A DNA stretch of 64,000 nt from Micromonospora halophytica. Its GTDB lineage: Bacteria; Actinomycetota; Actinomycetes; Mycobacteriales; Micromonosporaceae. Positions 18,751-26,860 of this stretch are shown here, in pieces. Under the pieces are notes generated by a model. That model made no database searches, was not told where the DNA came from, and saw only the letters and a list, made by a program, of their open reading frames with translations. The translations under genes and the position numbers were made by a program. Where the stretch lies: NCBI RefSeq assembly GCF_900090245.1, contig NZ_FMDN01000009.1, positions 124,001-188,000 of the forward strand, given 5' to 3'. Position 1 is the first letter of the stretch; the number at the start of each line of letters is the position of its first letter.

Positions 18751-19362
18751 ATGGAGATCACAGTGCAGCGGGGCCGGCACGTCCTGCCCGGCACGGGTAC
18801 AAACGACATGGTGCGCAGACCGACTCTCGTCGTCGTCAGCGGGCCGCCCGGCGCCGGCAAGACGACCCTCGCCCACCGCCTCGCCCGCAGGATCGGCTGT
18901 CCGGCGATCTGCCGAGACGAGATCAAGGAGGGCATTGTCCACGCGGCCGATGACGTGGCCGCCGCGCCGGCCGACGAGCTGAGCCTGCGCACGCTGCCGA
19001 CCTTCTTCCAGGTGCTGCAAGTGCTCTTGGCGGCGGGTGTCACTACGGTGGCCGAGGCCGCCTTCCAGGACCGGCTCTGGCGACCGCACCTGCATCCGTT
19101 ACGCGCTCTCGCCGACGTCCGGGTCGTGCACTGCCAGGTCACGGCCGCGGCGGCCTGGAGTCGCATCCATCGCCGGAGGGACGAGAACCCGGTGCGGCGC
19201 GCGCACGCGGACGCGTTCCTCGTCGACCCGCGGGTGCACAGTGCCGGTCACGACCGGTTCGACCGCGTGCGGCTCGGCGTGCCGGAGATCGAGGTCGACA
19301 CCGGCGACGGGTACCGTCCGGGCCTCGACGAGATCGTCGCCTTCGTGAACGCCGGACGTTGA
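18751..19362 (+). CDS. P-loop AAA/zeta-like kinase
   Basis: A 203-residue protein with a Walker A motif GPPGAGKTT at residues 31-39 and CRDEIKEG shortly after, the layout of small ATP-dependent kinases (chloramphenicol phosphotransferase- or zeta-toxin-like). EIEVDTGDGYRPGLDE near the end resembles nucleotide-kinase C-termini. The start 18751 has GGGGAGG just upstream. The region between the motifs is too general to name a substrate. It is divergent from the efflux gene and converges with the solute-binding protein at 19490. Confidence 0.8.
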   Translation: MEITVQRGRHVLPGTGTNDMVRRPTLVVVSGPPGAGKTTLAHRLARRIGCPAICRDEIKEGIVHAADDVAAAPADELSLRTLPTFFQVLQVLLAAGVTTVAEAAFQDRLWRPHLHPLRALADVRVVHCQVTAAAAWSRIHRRRDENPVRRAHADAFLVDPRVHSAGHDRFDRVRLGVPEIEVDTGDGYRPGLDEIVAFVNAGR

Positions 19363-19421
19363 CCCGGCCGGTCGCCTGCGGTGGTGCGGCGGCGGAAACG
19401 GCCACGTCGGGGGTGACACCG

Positions 19422-19464
19422 CCCGGGCGCGGTCACGGCACCGTACGCCGTGACCGCGCCCGGG
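19422..19464. terminator. Bidirectional stem-loop between convergent genes
   Basis: Arms CCCGGGCGCGGTCACGGC (19422-19439) and GCCGTGACCGCGCCCGGG (19447-19464) are perfectly complementary over 18 bp around a 7-base loop. It lies between the stops of the kinase and the solute-binding protein. There is no U-tract, as is common for actinobacterial terminators. Confidence 0.8.
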
Positions 19465-19489
19465 GCGGGCCGGACGGAGGGTGGCCGGG

Positions 19490-20773
19490 TCAGGAGGCCG
19501 TGGGTACGCCGTTGGCGGGCGGGGCCGCCGGCACCACCGGGTACTCCCGCACCGGGCCGTCGGCCTCGTCGGTCTCGAACGTCGGCCCGAAGTAGCTCTG
19601 CACTCCCCCGGTGACCCTGGTCAGGCGCTGCCCGCCGTACCCGGAGTGGTCGGTGGTGGAGTAGCGCAGGGGTGCCAGGCCGGGCCCCTGGTAGCCGCCC
19701 CGGCGGACCGCGTCGAGCACCTTCTCGCGGGTGAGGTCCTTGCCCGCGGCCTGCAGCACCTGCACGAAGAGGTAGCCGACCGCCATGCCGTACACGACGT
19801 TGCCGTCGAACGGCGTGTTTCCGTTGTGCTCCTTGTTGATCTTCGTGAAGAGCTGGGTCCACGGGTTCGCCGTGTCGTTCTGCATGGGCAGGTAGTTCGC
19901 GCCGACCATGCCCTCCAGCAGCGGGGCGGCGGCGCCGAGCTGCTTGGCCAGGGTCGGGTGGTCGGAACCGACGTTGGAGACCACCCACTGCGGCCGGAAG
20001 CCCAGCCGGGCGGCGGTGCCGATGGACAGCGCGGTGAAGCCGGGCACGGTGGCGAGGATGACGACCTGGCAGCCGGCGGCCTTGAACGCGCCGATCTGCG
20101 GGGCCACGTTGGTGTTGCTGGTGACGTACGTCTGCCGGGCCGCGACCCCGCCGGAGCCGAGCACCTTCTCCACGCCGGCCAGGCTGTCCCGGCCGAAGTC
20201 GTCGTCCTGGCCGAGGAAGCAGACCTTCCGGCCGGGCAGTTCGGTCTTCACGTGGTTGGCCAGGATCTTGCCCTCGACGGTGTAGTCCGGGTTGAAGCCA
20301 AAGGTGCCCGGGTACGCCTCGGGCTGGTCCCAGCTGCGGCTGCCGGAGGCGACGAAGAGGTCGGGCACCCGGTTGCTCTTGAGGAAGTCGAGCACGCCGC
20401 TGTGGGTGGGCGTGCCGAGCCCGTTGAGGATGGCGAAGACCTTGTCCTGCAGGACCAGTTGCCGGACCACCTGCTGGGTGTTCGCCGGGTTGTACCCGTC
20501 GTCCATAATCTTGTAGGTGATCTTCCGGCCGTGCACCCCGCCGTTGGCGTTGACGTAGTCGAAGTACGCCTTGGTCGCCGGGGCGATCTTGGAGTAGCCG
20601 GCCGAGGCCGGCCCGGTCAACGGCATGTGGGTACCGACGACGATCTCGCTGTCCGTGACGCCGGGGACCCGGGCGCCGGGACCGGCGTCGGATCCTGCGC
20701 TGCAACCGGCGGCGGTGACGAGCAGGGTGATGGCGGTGGCGATCGCGAGACCGCGTCGTGTGAGGCGTGACAT
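19490..20773 (-). CDS. Liv-type ABC importer, solute-binding lipoprotein
   Basis: A 427-residue periplasmic-binding-type lipoprotein. It has an N-terminal signal with lipobox VTAAGCS (Cys near residue 24) and the receptor-ligand-binding fold of the LivJ/AmiC group (VGTHMPLTGPAS, YVNANGGVHGRKI). It is the last gene of the minus-strand importer 24380 to 19490. Proteins of this family bind amino acids, but also short acids, urea and aromatic or lipid-derived carboxylates. The shared operator with acyl-CoA genes suggests a carboxylate rather than leucine. Confidence 0.9.
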   Translation of the reverse strand: MSRLTRRGLAIATAITLLVTAAGCSAGSDAGPGARVPGVTDSEIVVGTHMPLTGPASAGYSKIAPATKAYFDYVNANGGVHGRKITYKIMDDGYNPANTQQVVRQLVLQDKVFAILNGLGTPTHSGVLDFLKSNRVPDLFVASGSRSWDQPEAYPGTFGFNPDYTVEGKILANHVKTELPGRKVCFLGQDDDFGRDSLAGVEKVLGSGGVAARQTYVTSNTNVAPQIGAFKAAGCQVVILATVPGFTALSIGTAARLGFRPQWVVSNVGSDHPTLAKQLGAAAPLLEGMVGANYLPMQNDTANPWTQLFTKINKEHNGNTPFDGNVVYGMAVGYLFVQVLQAAGKDLTREKVLDAVRRGGYQGPGLAPLRYSTTDHSGYGGQRLTRVTGGVQSYFGPTFETDEADGPVREYPVVPAAPPANGVPTAS

Positions 20774-20817
20774 GGGGACACCGACCTTTCTCGGTCCGGT
20801 TCAGTGGTGGTGGTGCG

Positions 20818-20837
20818 ACGGCCGGTGGCCCGGCCGT
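20818..20837. terminator. Stem-loop between livM-like gene and binding-protein gene
   Basis: ACGGCCGG (20818-20825) and CCGGCCGT (20830-20837) form an 8-bp perfect stem with a 4-base loop in the 84-bp gap inside the importer operon. It may protect or attenuate the message and so set the ratio of binding protein to permease; it could also be chance in such GC-rich DNA. Confidence 0.35.
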
Positions 20838-20857
20838 CCGGTGGGAGCGGAGCAGGT

Positions 20858-21970
20858 TCAGGAACGCCGGGTGCGCCAACGGACGCGCAGCACCCGACCG
20901 GGACGCGACAGCAGGCCCTGCACGCCGCCCGGCGCGGCGATCATGACGACGACCAGCGCGATGCCGAACAGGGCCAGCGGGAGGTTGCCCTCCATCCGTT
21001 GCGCCACCGCGGGCGGGAGGGCGAGCGATTCGGTCAGGGTGTGCGTCAGGTCGGGCAGGGCGACCAGCAGCACGGCGCCCCACACCGCGCCGGCGAGGCT
21101 GCCGAGCCCGCCGATGACGACGGCCATGACCAGGAAGAGCGACAGCGTCAGGGAGAACGCGCCGGGTGACGCGCTCTGCGCGAGCACCGCGAGCAGGGCA
21201 CCGCCCAGACCGGCGGCGCCGGCACTGACCACGAAGGCGAGGACCTGGGTACGGGCGACGTGGATGCCGGCGAGGCGGGCGGCCACCTCGTCGTCGCGGA
21301 CGGCCCGGAAGGTGCGGCCGAAGCGGCTGCGGACGAGGTTGCCGAGCAGTAGCAGGGCGAGCAGGGTGGCCGCCCCGGTGACCCAGAGTTGCCACCGTTC
21401 GTAGGGGAAGTACGGCCCGAGGGCCGCCGGTGGCGGCTCGACGGGGACGCTCAGGCCCTGTTCACCGTTGAACACCCCGTCGAAGGTGACGGTCAGCGCC
21501 GGGACGACGATGGCGACGGCCAGCGTCACACCGGCGAGGTACGGGCCGCGCAGCCGGGCCGCGGCCACCCCGATGACGGCGCCGATCACGACGGTGACCA
21601 GCACCGCCACCAGCAGGGAGACGGCAAGCGTCCAGCCGGCGACGATCGACCGGTCGAGGAACGCGCGCTGGCAGAAGGCGACGGTGTACGCGCCGGTCGC
21701 CATCAGCGCGCCGTGTCCCAGCGAGAGTTGGCCGTTGAGTCCGGTGAGGACGGTCAGTCCGGCGGTGGCGCAGAGGTAGGCGGCCACGGTGGCGAGCTGG
21801 AAGGTGCGGAACGGCTCCAGGCCGTGGCTGACGGCCACCAGCAGGATCGCGGCGGCGGTGGTGAGAGCGAGGTGGCGCAGCAGGGTCGAGCCGCCTCGTT
21901 CGTCGTGCCCGGCCCGGGTGTCGGGGGCGACCCGGCCGGCCGGTGGGGCCGCCGCCCTGGTGGCGCTCAC
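20858..21970 (-). CDS. livM: Liv-type ABC importer, LivM-like permease
   Basis: A 370-residue polytopic permease of about ten hydrophobic segments, with the family stretch LTVLTGLNGQLSLGHGALMA near the N-terminus and FGRTFRAVRDDEVAARLAGI in the cytoplasmic coupling loop. The start is GTG 21970, which overlaps the LivH stop (GTGA); the much longer frame upstream is not needed. It forms the channel with the LivH-like protein encoded just before it. Confidence 0.9.
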   Translation of the reverse strand: MSATRAAAPPAGRVAPDTRAGHDERGGSTLLRHLALTTAAAILLVAVSHGLEPFRTFQLATVAAYLCATAGLTVLTGLNGQLSLGHGALMATGAYTVAFCQRAFLDRSIVAGWTLAVSLLVAVLVTVVIGAVIGVAAARLRGPYLAGVTLAVAIVVPALTVTFDGVFNGEQGLSVPVEPPPAALGPYFPYERWQLWVTGAATLLALLLLGNLVRSRFGRTFRAVRDDEVAARLAGIHVARTQVLAFVVSAGAAGLGGALLAVLAQSASPGAFSLTLSLFLVMAVVIGGLGSLAGAVWGAVLLVALPDLTHTLTESLALPPAVAQRMEGNLPLALFGIALVVVMIAAPGGVQGLLSRPGRVLRVRWRTRRS

Positions 21971-22845
21971 ACCTGCCTCGCGGTGACCGGGGCGAACAGG
22001 CCGGCGGGGCGGACCAGCAGCACCGCCAGCAGCAGCGCGAGCACCGCGAGGGGGGTGAGGTCGCTGCCGGCGTAGCCGCTGACGTAGGAGAGCAGCAGCC
22101 CGACCAGCAGCCCGCCGACGACGGCTCCGGGTGGGCTGTCCAGTCCGCCGACGACGGCGGCGGTGAACGCCGAGACGAAGACCAGGTCCATCGCGTGCGG
22201 GTGCAGGCCGAGTTCGGTGGGGATGATCAGCATGCCGGCCAGGGCGCCGACTCCGGAGGCCAGCGCCCAACCGAGGGTGAGCATGCCGCCGACCTTGACC
22301 CCGAGCAGCCGGGACACCTCGGGGGCGAAGGCCGAGGCCCGCATCCGCAGGCCGATCGCGGTACGGGTGAAGGTCCAGGCGAGGGCGACGACCACCGCGG
22401 CGACGGTGGCGACGACGAACAGGTCGTACGGGGAGCCGACGGCGAGGCCGCCGACGGTGCGGGCGGAGCGGGAGAAGGGCGGCTCGGCGGGGCGGAACTC
22501 GTTGCCGTAGATCATGCCCAGGACGGCCTGGATCAGCAGCACCAGGCCGAGCGCGACGATCACCGGGTTGAGCGGGGAGCGGTGGTCGACGAAGCGCATG
22601 ACGGCCAGGTCGACGACCGTGCCGAGGAGCAGTCCGGCGGCGATCGCGGCGAGGAATCCGAGCCAGTAGGAGCCGGTGGACGTGGACACGCTGTAGGCCA
22701 CGTAGACGGCGGCGACGGCCATCGCGCCCTGGGCGAAGTTGACGATGCGGGCGGCCCGCCAGATGAGTACCAGGGACAGCGCGAACGCGGCGTAGACCGC
22801 ACCTCTCGACAGGCCGTCGAGGGTGAGGAAGAGGAAGCGGTCCAA
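21967..22845 (-). CDS. livH: Liv-type ABC importer, LivH-like permease
   Basis: A 292-residue polytopic permease. LDGLSRGAVYAAFALSLVLI and NFAQGAMAVAA at the N-terminus are characteristic of LivH. About eight hydrophobic segments follow. It lies 27 bp after the LivF stop and overlaps LivM by 4 bp. Together they make the membrane channel of the importer. Confidence 0.9.
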   Translation of the reverse strand: MDRFLFLTLDGLSRGAVYAAFALSLVLIWRAARIVNFAQGAMAVAAVYVAYSVSTSTGSYWLGFLAAIAAGLLLGTVVDLAVMRFVDHRSPLNPVIVALGLVLLIQAVLGMIYGNEFRPAEPPFSRSARTVGGLAVGSPYDLFVVATVAAVVVALAWTFTRTAIGLRMRASAFAPEVSRLLGVKVGGMLTLGWALASGVGALAGMLIIPTELGLHPHAMDLVFVSAFTAAVVGGLDSPPGAVVGGLLVGLLLSYVSGYAGSDLTPLAVLALLLAVLLVRPAGLFAPVTARQV

Positions 22846-22872
22846 CAGTCCTCCCTCCGGGGGACGGGGTGG

Positions 22873-23595
22873 TCAGAAACCGAGGTAGGCGTGGCGCAGG
22901 TCGTCGTCGTCACGCAGTCGGGCGGCGGGTGCGGTGTGCACGACCCGGCCGAGGGACATCACCACGCCCTGGTCGGCGACGGAGAGCGCGCTGCGCACGT
23001 TCTGCTCGACGAGCAGGACGGTCAGGCCGGTGCTGTCGCGCAGGTGGCGCAGCAGGGCCATGGTCTGGGCGACCACCCGTGGGGCGAGTCCGAGCGAGGG
23101 TTCGTCGAGCAGCAGCAGGCGGGGGCGGCCGACGAGCGCCCGGCCGAGGGCGAGCATCTGCCGTTCACCGCCGGAGAGCTGGTGGCCGTGCTGTCGTCGC
23201 CGCCGGGCGAGCGGCTCGAAGAGCTGGTAGACCTCGTCGAGGGCGCGGCGGGCGTCGGCGCGGTCGCGACGCCACAGTCCGCCGAGGCGCAGGTTCTCGT
23301 CCACGGTCAGCTCGCCGATCACGCCGCGCCCTTCGGGCACGTGGGCCACGCCGCGTCGGACGAGTTGTTCCACCGGGGTGCCGCGCAGGTCCTCACCGGC
23401 GAGGACGACCTGGCCGGCGACGGGACGCAGCGTCCCGGACAGGGCGCGCAGCAGGGTGGTCTTGCCTGCGCCGTTGGCGCCGACGACCGCGGCGATGGTG
23501 CCGCGCGCGACGGTCAGGTCGATCTCGTGCAGCACCGGGCCCGCCCCGTAGCCGGCCACGAGCCCTCGTACGGTGAGCAGATCGCCGCCGGTCAT
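22873..23595 (-). CDS. livF: Liv-type ABC importer, LivF-like ATPase
   Basis: A 240-residue ABC ATPase with Walker A GANGAGKTT, an intact signature LSGGERQMLALGRAL and Walker B RLLLLDEPSLGL. The domain is LivF-type (YGAGPVLHEIDLTV at the start, LVEQNVRSAL near the end). It overlaps the LivG-like gene by 4 bp. Energises import with LivG. Confidence 0.92.
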   Translation of the reverse strand: MTGGDLLTVRGLVAGYGAGPVLHEIDLTVARGTIAAVVGANGAGKTTLLRALSGTLRPVAGQVVLAGEDLRGTPVEQLVRRGVAHVPEGRGVIGELTVDENLRLGGLWRRDRADARRALDEVYQLFEPLARRRRQHGHQLSGGERQMLALGRALVGRPRLLLLDEPSLGLAPRVVAQTMALLRHLRDSTGLTVLLVEQNVRSALSVADQGVVMSLGRVVHTAPAARLRDDDDLRHAYLGF

Positions 23596-24380
23596 GCGAC
23601 GGTCTCCTCGTCGACGGCGGCGCCGAGGTAGGCGTCGGCGACCGCCGGGGCGTCGCGGATCTCGTCGGGGGTGCCGGTGGCGATGACCCGTCCGAAGTCG
23701 AGCACCACGATCTCGTCGCAGACCGACATGACGAGGTCCATGTGGTGTTCCACCAGCAGTACCGCGCAGGGATGGGTGTCGCGTCGGGGCAGCTGCCGGA
23801 TCAGCTCGGCCAGTTCGGCGATGTCGGTGTCGCCCAGGCCGCCGGCGGGTTCGTCGAGCAGCAGCAGCCGGGGGCGGGCGGCGAGCGCGCGGGCCAGGGC
23901 GACACGTTGGCGTACGGCGAAGGGCAGGGTGCCGGGCGCGGCGTCGGCGTGCCCGGCGATGCCCAGGTCGTCGAGGATGTCGAGGGCGTGTCGGCGCAGC
24001 CGCCGCTCGTCGCGGTCGCTGCCGGGCAGGGCGAACAGGGCGGAGAGGAAGCCGGCCCGGGCGGTGCAGGTCGCCCCGGCCATGACGTTCTCCAGCACGG
24101 TGAGCCCGGCGAAGAGTCCGGTGCCCTGCAGGGTGCGGGCGACACCGAGCCGGGTCAGCCGGTGCGGTCGGGGGCGCAGCGGCGCGCCGTCGAGGCTCAG
24201 CGAGCCCGAGTCGGGCACGACGAAGCCGCAGATGACGTTGAACAGGGTGGTCTTGCCGGCCCCGTTGGGGCCGATCACGCCGACCACGGCGCCGGGAGGC
24301 ACCCGCAGCGACACGTCGTCGAGGGCGGTGAGGCCGCCGAAGCGCACCCCGATGTGGTGCAGTGCGAGTCCTTGCTCCAT
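23592..24380 (-). CDS. livG: Liv-type ABC importer, LivG-like ATPase
   Basis: A 262-residue ABC ATPase with Walker A GPNGAGKTT and Walker B RLLLLDEPAGGL. The signature region reads LPFAVRQRVALARAL rather than the usual L(S/A)xGQQ, so it lacks the conserved glycine pattern. ATG 24380 is chosen over the adjacent GTG 24383 because GAGGGA then fits RBS spacing. First gene of the importer operon; palindrome D lies 31-45 bases upstream. Confidence 0.9.
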   Translation of the reverse strand: MEQGLALHHIGVRFGGLTALDDVSLRVPPGAVVGVIGPNGAGKTTLFNVICGFVVPDSGSLSLDGAPLRPRPHRLTRLGVARTLQGTGLFAGLTVLENVMAGATCTARAGFLSALFALPGSDRDERRLRRHALDILDDLGIAGHADAAPGTLPFAVRQRVALARALAARPRLLLLDEPAGGLGDTDIAELAELIRQLPRRDTHPCAVLLVEHHMDLVMSVCDEIVVLDFGRVIATGTPDEIRDAPAVADAYLGAAVDEETVA

Positions 24381-24410
24381 CACCCGTCCCTCGCCCCGAC
24401 GATCATTATT

Positions 24411-24425
24411 TGCACTGCCAGTGTA
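24411..24425. promoter_or_regulatory. Operator palindrome D upstream of the Liv-type importer
   Basis: TGCACTGCCAGTGTA is TGCACTG / CAGTGTA around one base, a single mismatch from a perfect palindrome. It shares TTTGCACTGCCAGTG with site E. On the minus strand TAATGAT follows it, so it may lie just upstream of or over the -10 region of the importer promoter. Confidence 0.7.
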
Positions 24426-24466
24426 CGTTTCTGTCGTGCCTGGTCAATACCTTCGATGGCTCGCCG

Positions 24467-25570
24467 TCACGCCCCGGGTGGCGGCCCGGGCAGATCGGCC
24501 AGCCGGGCCAGGACGGCGCGGTGGCGGTCGGCGGTGCCGAACGCGACCGCGCCGCTCTTGGCCCGCTTCAGATACAGGTGCGCCGGGTGCTCCCAGGTGA
24601 AGCCGATGCCGCCGTGCAGCTGCACACAGGCCTCCGCGGCGCGCACCGCGACCGCCGCGCAGTGGGCCTGGGCCAGCGACGCCGCCAGGGCGGTGTCCGG
24701 GTGGTCGACGGCGAGGCGGTCGGCCGCGTGGCGGGCCACCGCGCGGGCCTCGGAGATCTCCACCCAGACGTCGGCCAGCCGGTGCTTGACCGCCTGGAAG
24801 GAGCCGATCGGCCGGCCGAACTGGCGCCGGAGCCGGACGTGCTCGACCGTCGTGTCCAGACACCACTGGGCCACCCCGACCTGCTCGGAGGCGAGCAGCG
24901 CCGCGCCGGCGACGAGCGCGTCGGTCACCGCCCTCGTGGCCGCCTCACCGGCGGCGATCCGCCGCCCCGGTACGCCGGTGAACACGATGTCGGCCAGCGT
25001 CCGGGTGCCGTCGAGCGAGACCACCGGCGTCATCCGCACACCCGGGCCGTCCGCCTCGACCGCGTACAGCCCGTCGTCGGCGGGGACGAGCAGCAGGTCG
25101 ACCGGCAGGGCGTCGGCGACGCCGGTCACCGTGCCGGACAGCACCGGGCCGTCGGCCACCACCACCGCGTGCGGTGGCGCGTCGGGGCCGGCGGCGACGG
25201 AGACCGCCAGCGCGGCGGCACGCCGGCCGACGGCGAGCTGACCGAGCAGCTCGGCGTCGCCGCAGCGCAGCAACGCCCGGGTCGCCACCCCGGCGCTGCC
25301 GAGATAGGGCACCGGCGCGACCGCCCGGCCCAGCTCCTCCAGCACCACGGCCACCTCGCGGAAGCCGGCGCCGGCGCCGCCGTGCCGCTCGGGCACCGCC
25401 AGACCGGCCGCGCCGAGCTGGCCCGCCAGCCGCGCCCACAAACCCCTGTCGTACGGTTCGTCGCCGTCGACGCGGGCGAGGGTGCCGCTGACCGGGGCGT
25501 GGGCCGCGAGCAGTGCCCGTACGCTGGCGCGCAGCGCCTCCTCGTCGTCGTCGTAGAGCAGGTTGGTCAT
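24467..25570 (-). CDS. Acyl-CoA dehydrogenase, smaller partner of a pair
   Basis: A 367-residue acyl-CoA dehydrogenase-family protein. The C-terminal half keeps family features (LRRQFGRPIGSFQAVKHRLAD, QLHGGIGFTWEHPAHLYLKR), but the N-terminal half is diverged and the region of the catalytic base lacks an EGTS/EGGT motif (AFGTADRHR). It overlaps the next dehydrogenase gene by ATGA. Such unequal pairs are known in steroid side-chain breakdown in actinobacteria (ChsE1-ChsE2, FadE26-FadE27), where two different chains make one alpha2-beta2 enzyme. I infer the same here. Confidence 0.88.
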   Translation of the reverse strand: MTNLLYDDDEEALRASVRALLAAHAPVSGTLARVDGDEPYDRGLWARLAGQLGAAGLAVPERHGGAGAGFREVAVVLEELGRAVAPVPYLGSAGVATRALLRCGDAELLGQLAVGRRAAALAVSVAAGPDAPPHAVVVADGPVLSGTVTGVADALPVDLLLVPADDGLYAVEADGPGVRMTPVVSLDGTRTLADIVFTGVPGRRIAAGEAATRAVTDALVAGAALLASEQVGVAQWCLDTTVEHVRLRRQFGRPIGSFQAVKHRLADVWVEISEARAVARHAADRLAVDHPDTALAASLAQAHCAAVAVRAAEACVQLHGGIGFTWEHPAHLYLKRAKSGAVAFGTADRHRAVLARLADLPGPPPGA

Positions 25571-26724
25571 CGGTCCACCCGTGGTTCGGCCGGCAGGCCC
25601 AGCACCCGCTCGGCGATGACGGTGCGCAGGATCTCGGAGGTGCCGCCCTCGATCGAGTTGCCCCGGGCCCGCAGGTAGCGGTAGGTGGCGGTGCGGCCGA
25701 GCAGGTCGGGCTCCTCCGGTCGGCGCATCGTCCAGTCGTCGTGCCGCAGCCCGTGCTCCCCCAGCAGCTCCACCTCGAGCCCGCTGATCCGCTGGGCCAG
25801 GCCGGCGAAGGAGAGCTTCACCGCGGAGCCCTCCGGTCCCGGTTCACCGGCGGCGAGCTGCTGACGCAGGCGCAGCGCGGTCAGCCGGGCGGCCTCGGCC
25901 CGTACCCACGCCCGCAGCACCTCGGCGTGCAGGCCGGCGGTACGCAGCTCGGGGCGCTCGCGCCAGACGCGGGCCAGCACGCCGATCATGCCGCCCTCGC
26001 GGGGCAGCGGCCGCCCACCGATCGCGACCCGCTCGTTCATCAGGGTGGTCCGGGCGACCCGCCAGCCGTCGTCGACGGCGCCCAGGCGCAGGGTGTCCGA
26101 CAGCCGAACCTCGGAGAGGAAGACCTCGTTGAACTCCGCCTCCCCGGTGAGCTGGCGCAGCGGTCGCACCTCGACGCCGGGGGCGGTCATGTCGCAGACG
26201 AAGTAGGTGATCCCCCGGTGCTTCGGGGCGTCCGGGGCGGTCCGGGCGAGCAGGATCGCCCAACGCGCGCGGTGGGCCATGGAGGTCCACACCTTCTGCC
26301 CGGTGACCACCCAGTCGTCGCCGTCGCGCACCGCCCGGGTGTTCAGGCCGGCGAGGTCGGAGCCGGCGTCCGGTTCGCTGAACAGCTGGCACCAGATCTC
26401 CTCGCCGGTCCACAGCGGTCGCAGGAACCGCTGCCGCTGCGCCGGGGTGCCGTGCCGGAGCAGGGTCGGCGCCGCCATGCCGAGGCCGATGCTGTTGCGT
26501 CGGGGACGGTTGTCGGGCGCCCCGGCCCGGGCGAAGGCCTCGTCGACGACCGACTGCAGGTGCCGTGGCGCGTCCAGGCCGCCGAGTCCGACCGGAAAGT
26601 TGACCCAGGCCAGGCCGGCGTCGAACCGGGCCCGGAGGAAGCTGGTGCGCTCACCGCCGGGGTCGTGGTGGGACAGGAACGCGGCGACGAGGTCGCGCAG
26701 CCCGTCGGCGGTGTGGTCAGGCAC
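25567..26724 (-). CDS. Acyl-CoA dehydrogenase, catalytic partner of a pair
   Basis: A 385-residue acyl-CoA dehydrogenase. The FAD stretch CQLFSEPDAGSDLAGL is present and the C-terminus has NSIEGGTSEILRTVIAERVLGL, which supplies the probable catalytic Glu. GTG 26724 is the start because AGGAGG lies 7 bases upstream. It is the first gene of the pair operon; palindrome E (26745-26759) is in its leader. In the ChsE-type model this chain carries catalysis while the downstream chain completes the substrate pocket. Confidence 0.9.
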   Translation of the reverse strand: MPDHTADGLRDLVAAFLSHHDPGGERTSFLRARFDAGLAWVNFPVGLGGLDAPRHLQSVVDEAFARAGAPDNRPRRNSIGLGMAAPTLLRHGTPAQRQRFLRPLWTGEEIWCQLFSEPDAGSDLAGLNTRAVRDGDDWVVTGQKVWTSMAHRARWAILLARTAPDAPKHRGITYFVCDMTAPGVEVRPLRQLTGEAEFNEVFLSEVRLSDTLRLGAVDDGWRVARTTLMNERVAIGGRPLPREGGMIGVLARVWRERPELRTAGLHAEVLRAWVRAEAARLTALRLRQQLAAGEPGPEGSAVKLSFAGLAQRISGLEVELLGEHGLRHDDWTMRRPEEPDLLGRTATYRYLRARGNSIEGGTSEILRTVIAERVLGLPAEPRVDR

Positions 26725-26744
26725 CCGCGCCTCCTCAAGAAATT

Positions 26745-26764
26745 TGCACTGCCAGTGCATCATA
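26745..26764 (-). promoter_or_regulatory. Operator palindrome E (perfect) with -10 box, dehydrogenase-pair promoter
   Basis: TGCACTG-C-CAGTGCA (26745-26759) is a perfect 15-base palindrome about position 26752. On the minus strand TATGAT (26764-26759) reads into it as a -10 box, so the start of transcription falls near the palindrome centre and a bound repressor would block it. A 5-prime leader with AGGAGG then leads to GTG 26724. Confidence 0.75.
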
Positions 26765-26823
26765 TGGCGATCACGCGGCGCAACGGAAGCCGTCCGGGCC
26801 GGTGCGCCGGTGGTGGACGCGGG

Positions 26824-26854
26824 TCGGGGCGGCCGCACGTGGCGGCCGCCCCGA
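26824..26854. terminator. Stem-loop after the cutinase gene
   Basis: TCGGGGCGGCCGC (26824-26836) and GCGGCCGCCCCGA (26842-26854) are exact complements over 13 bp with a 5-base loop, ending 6 bases from the cutinase stop. It should end the cutinase message and insulate it from the dehydrogenase pair downstream. Confidence 0.75.
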
Positions 26855-26860
26855 TCGCGG

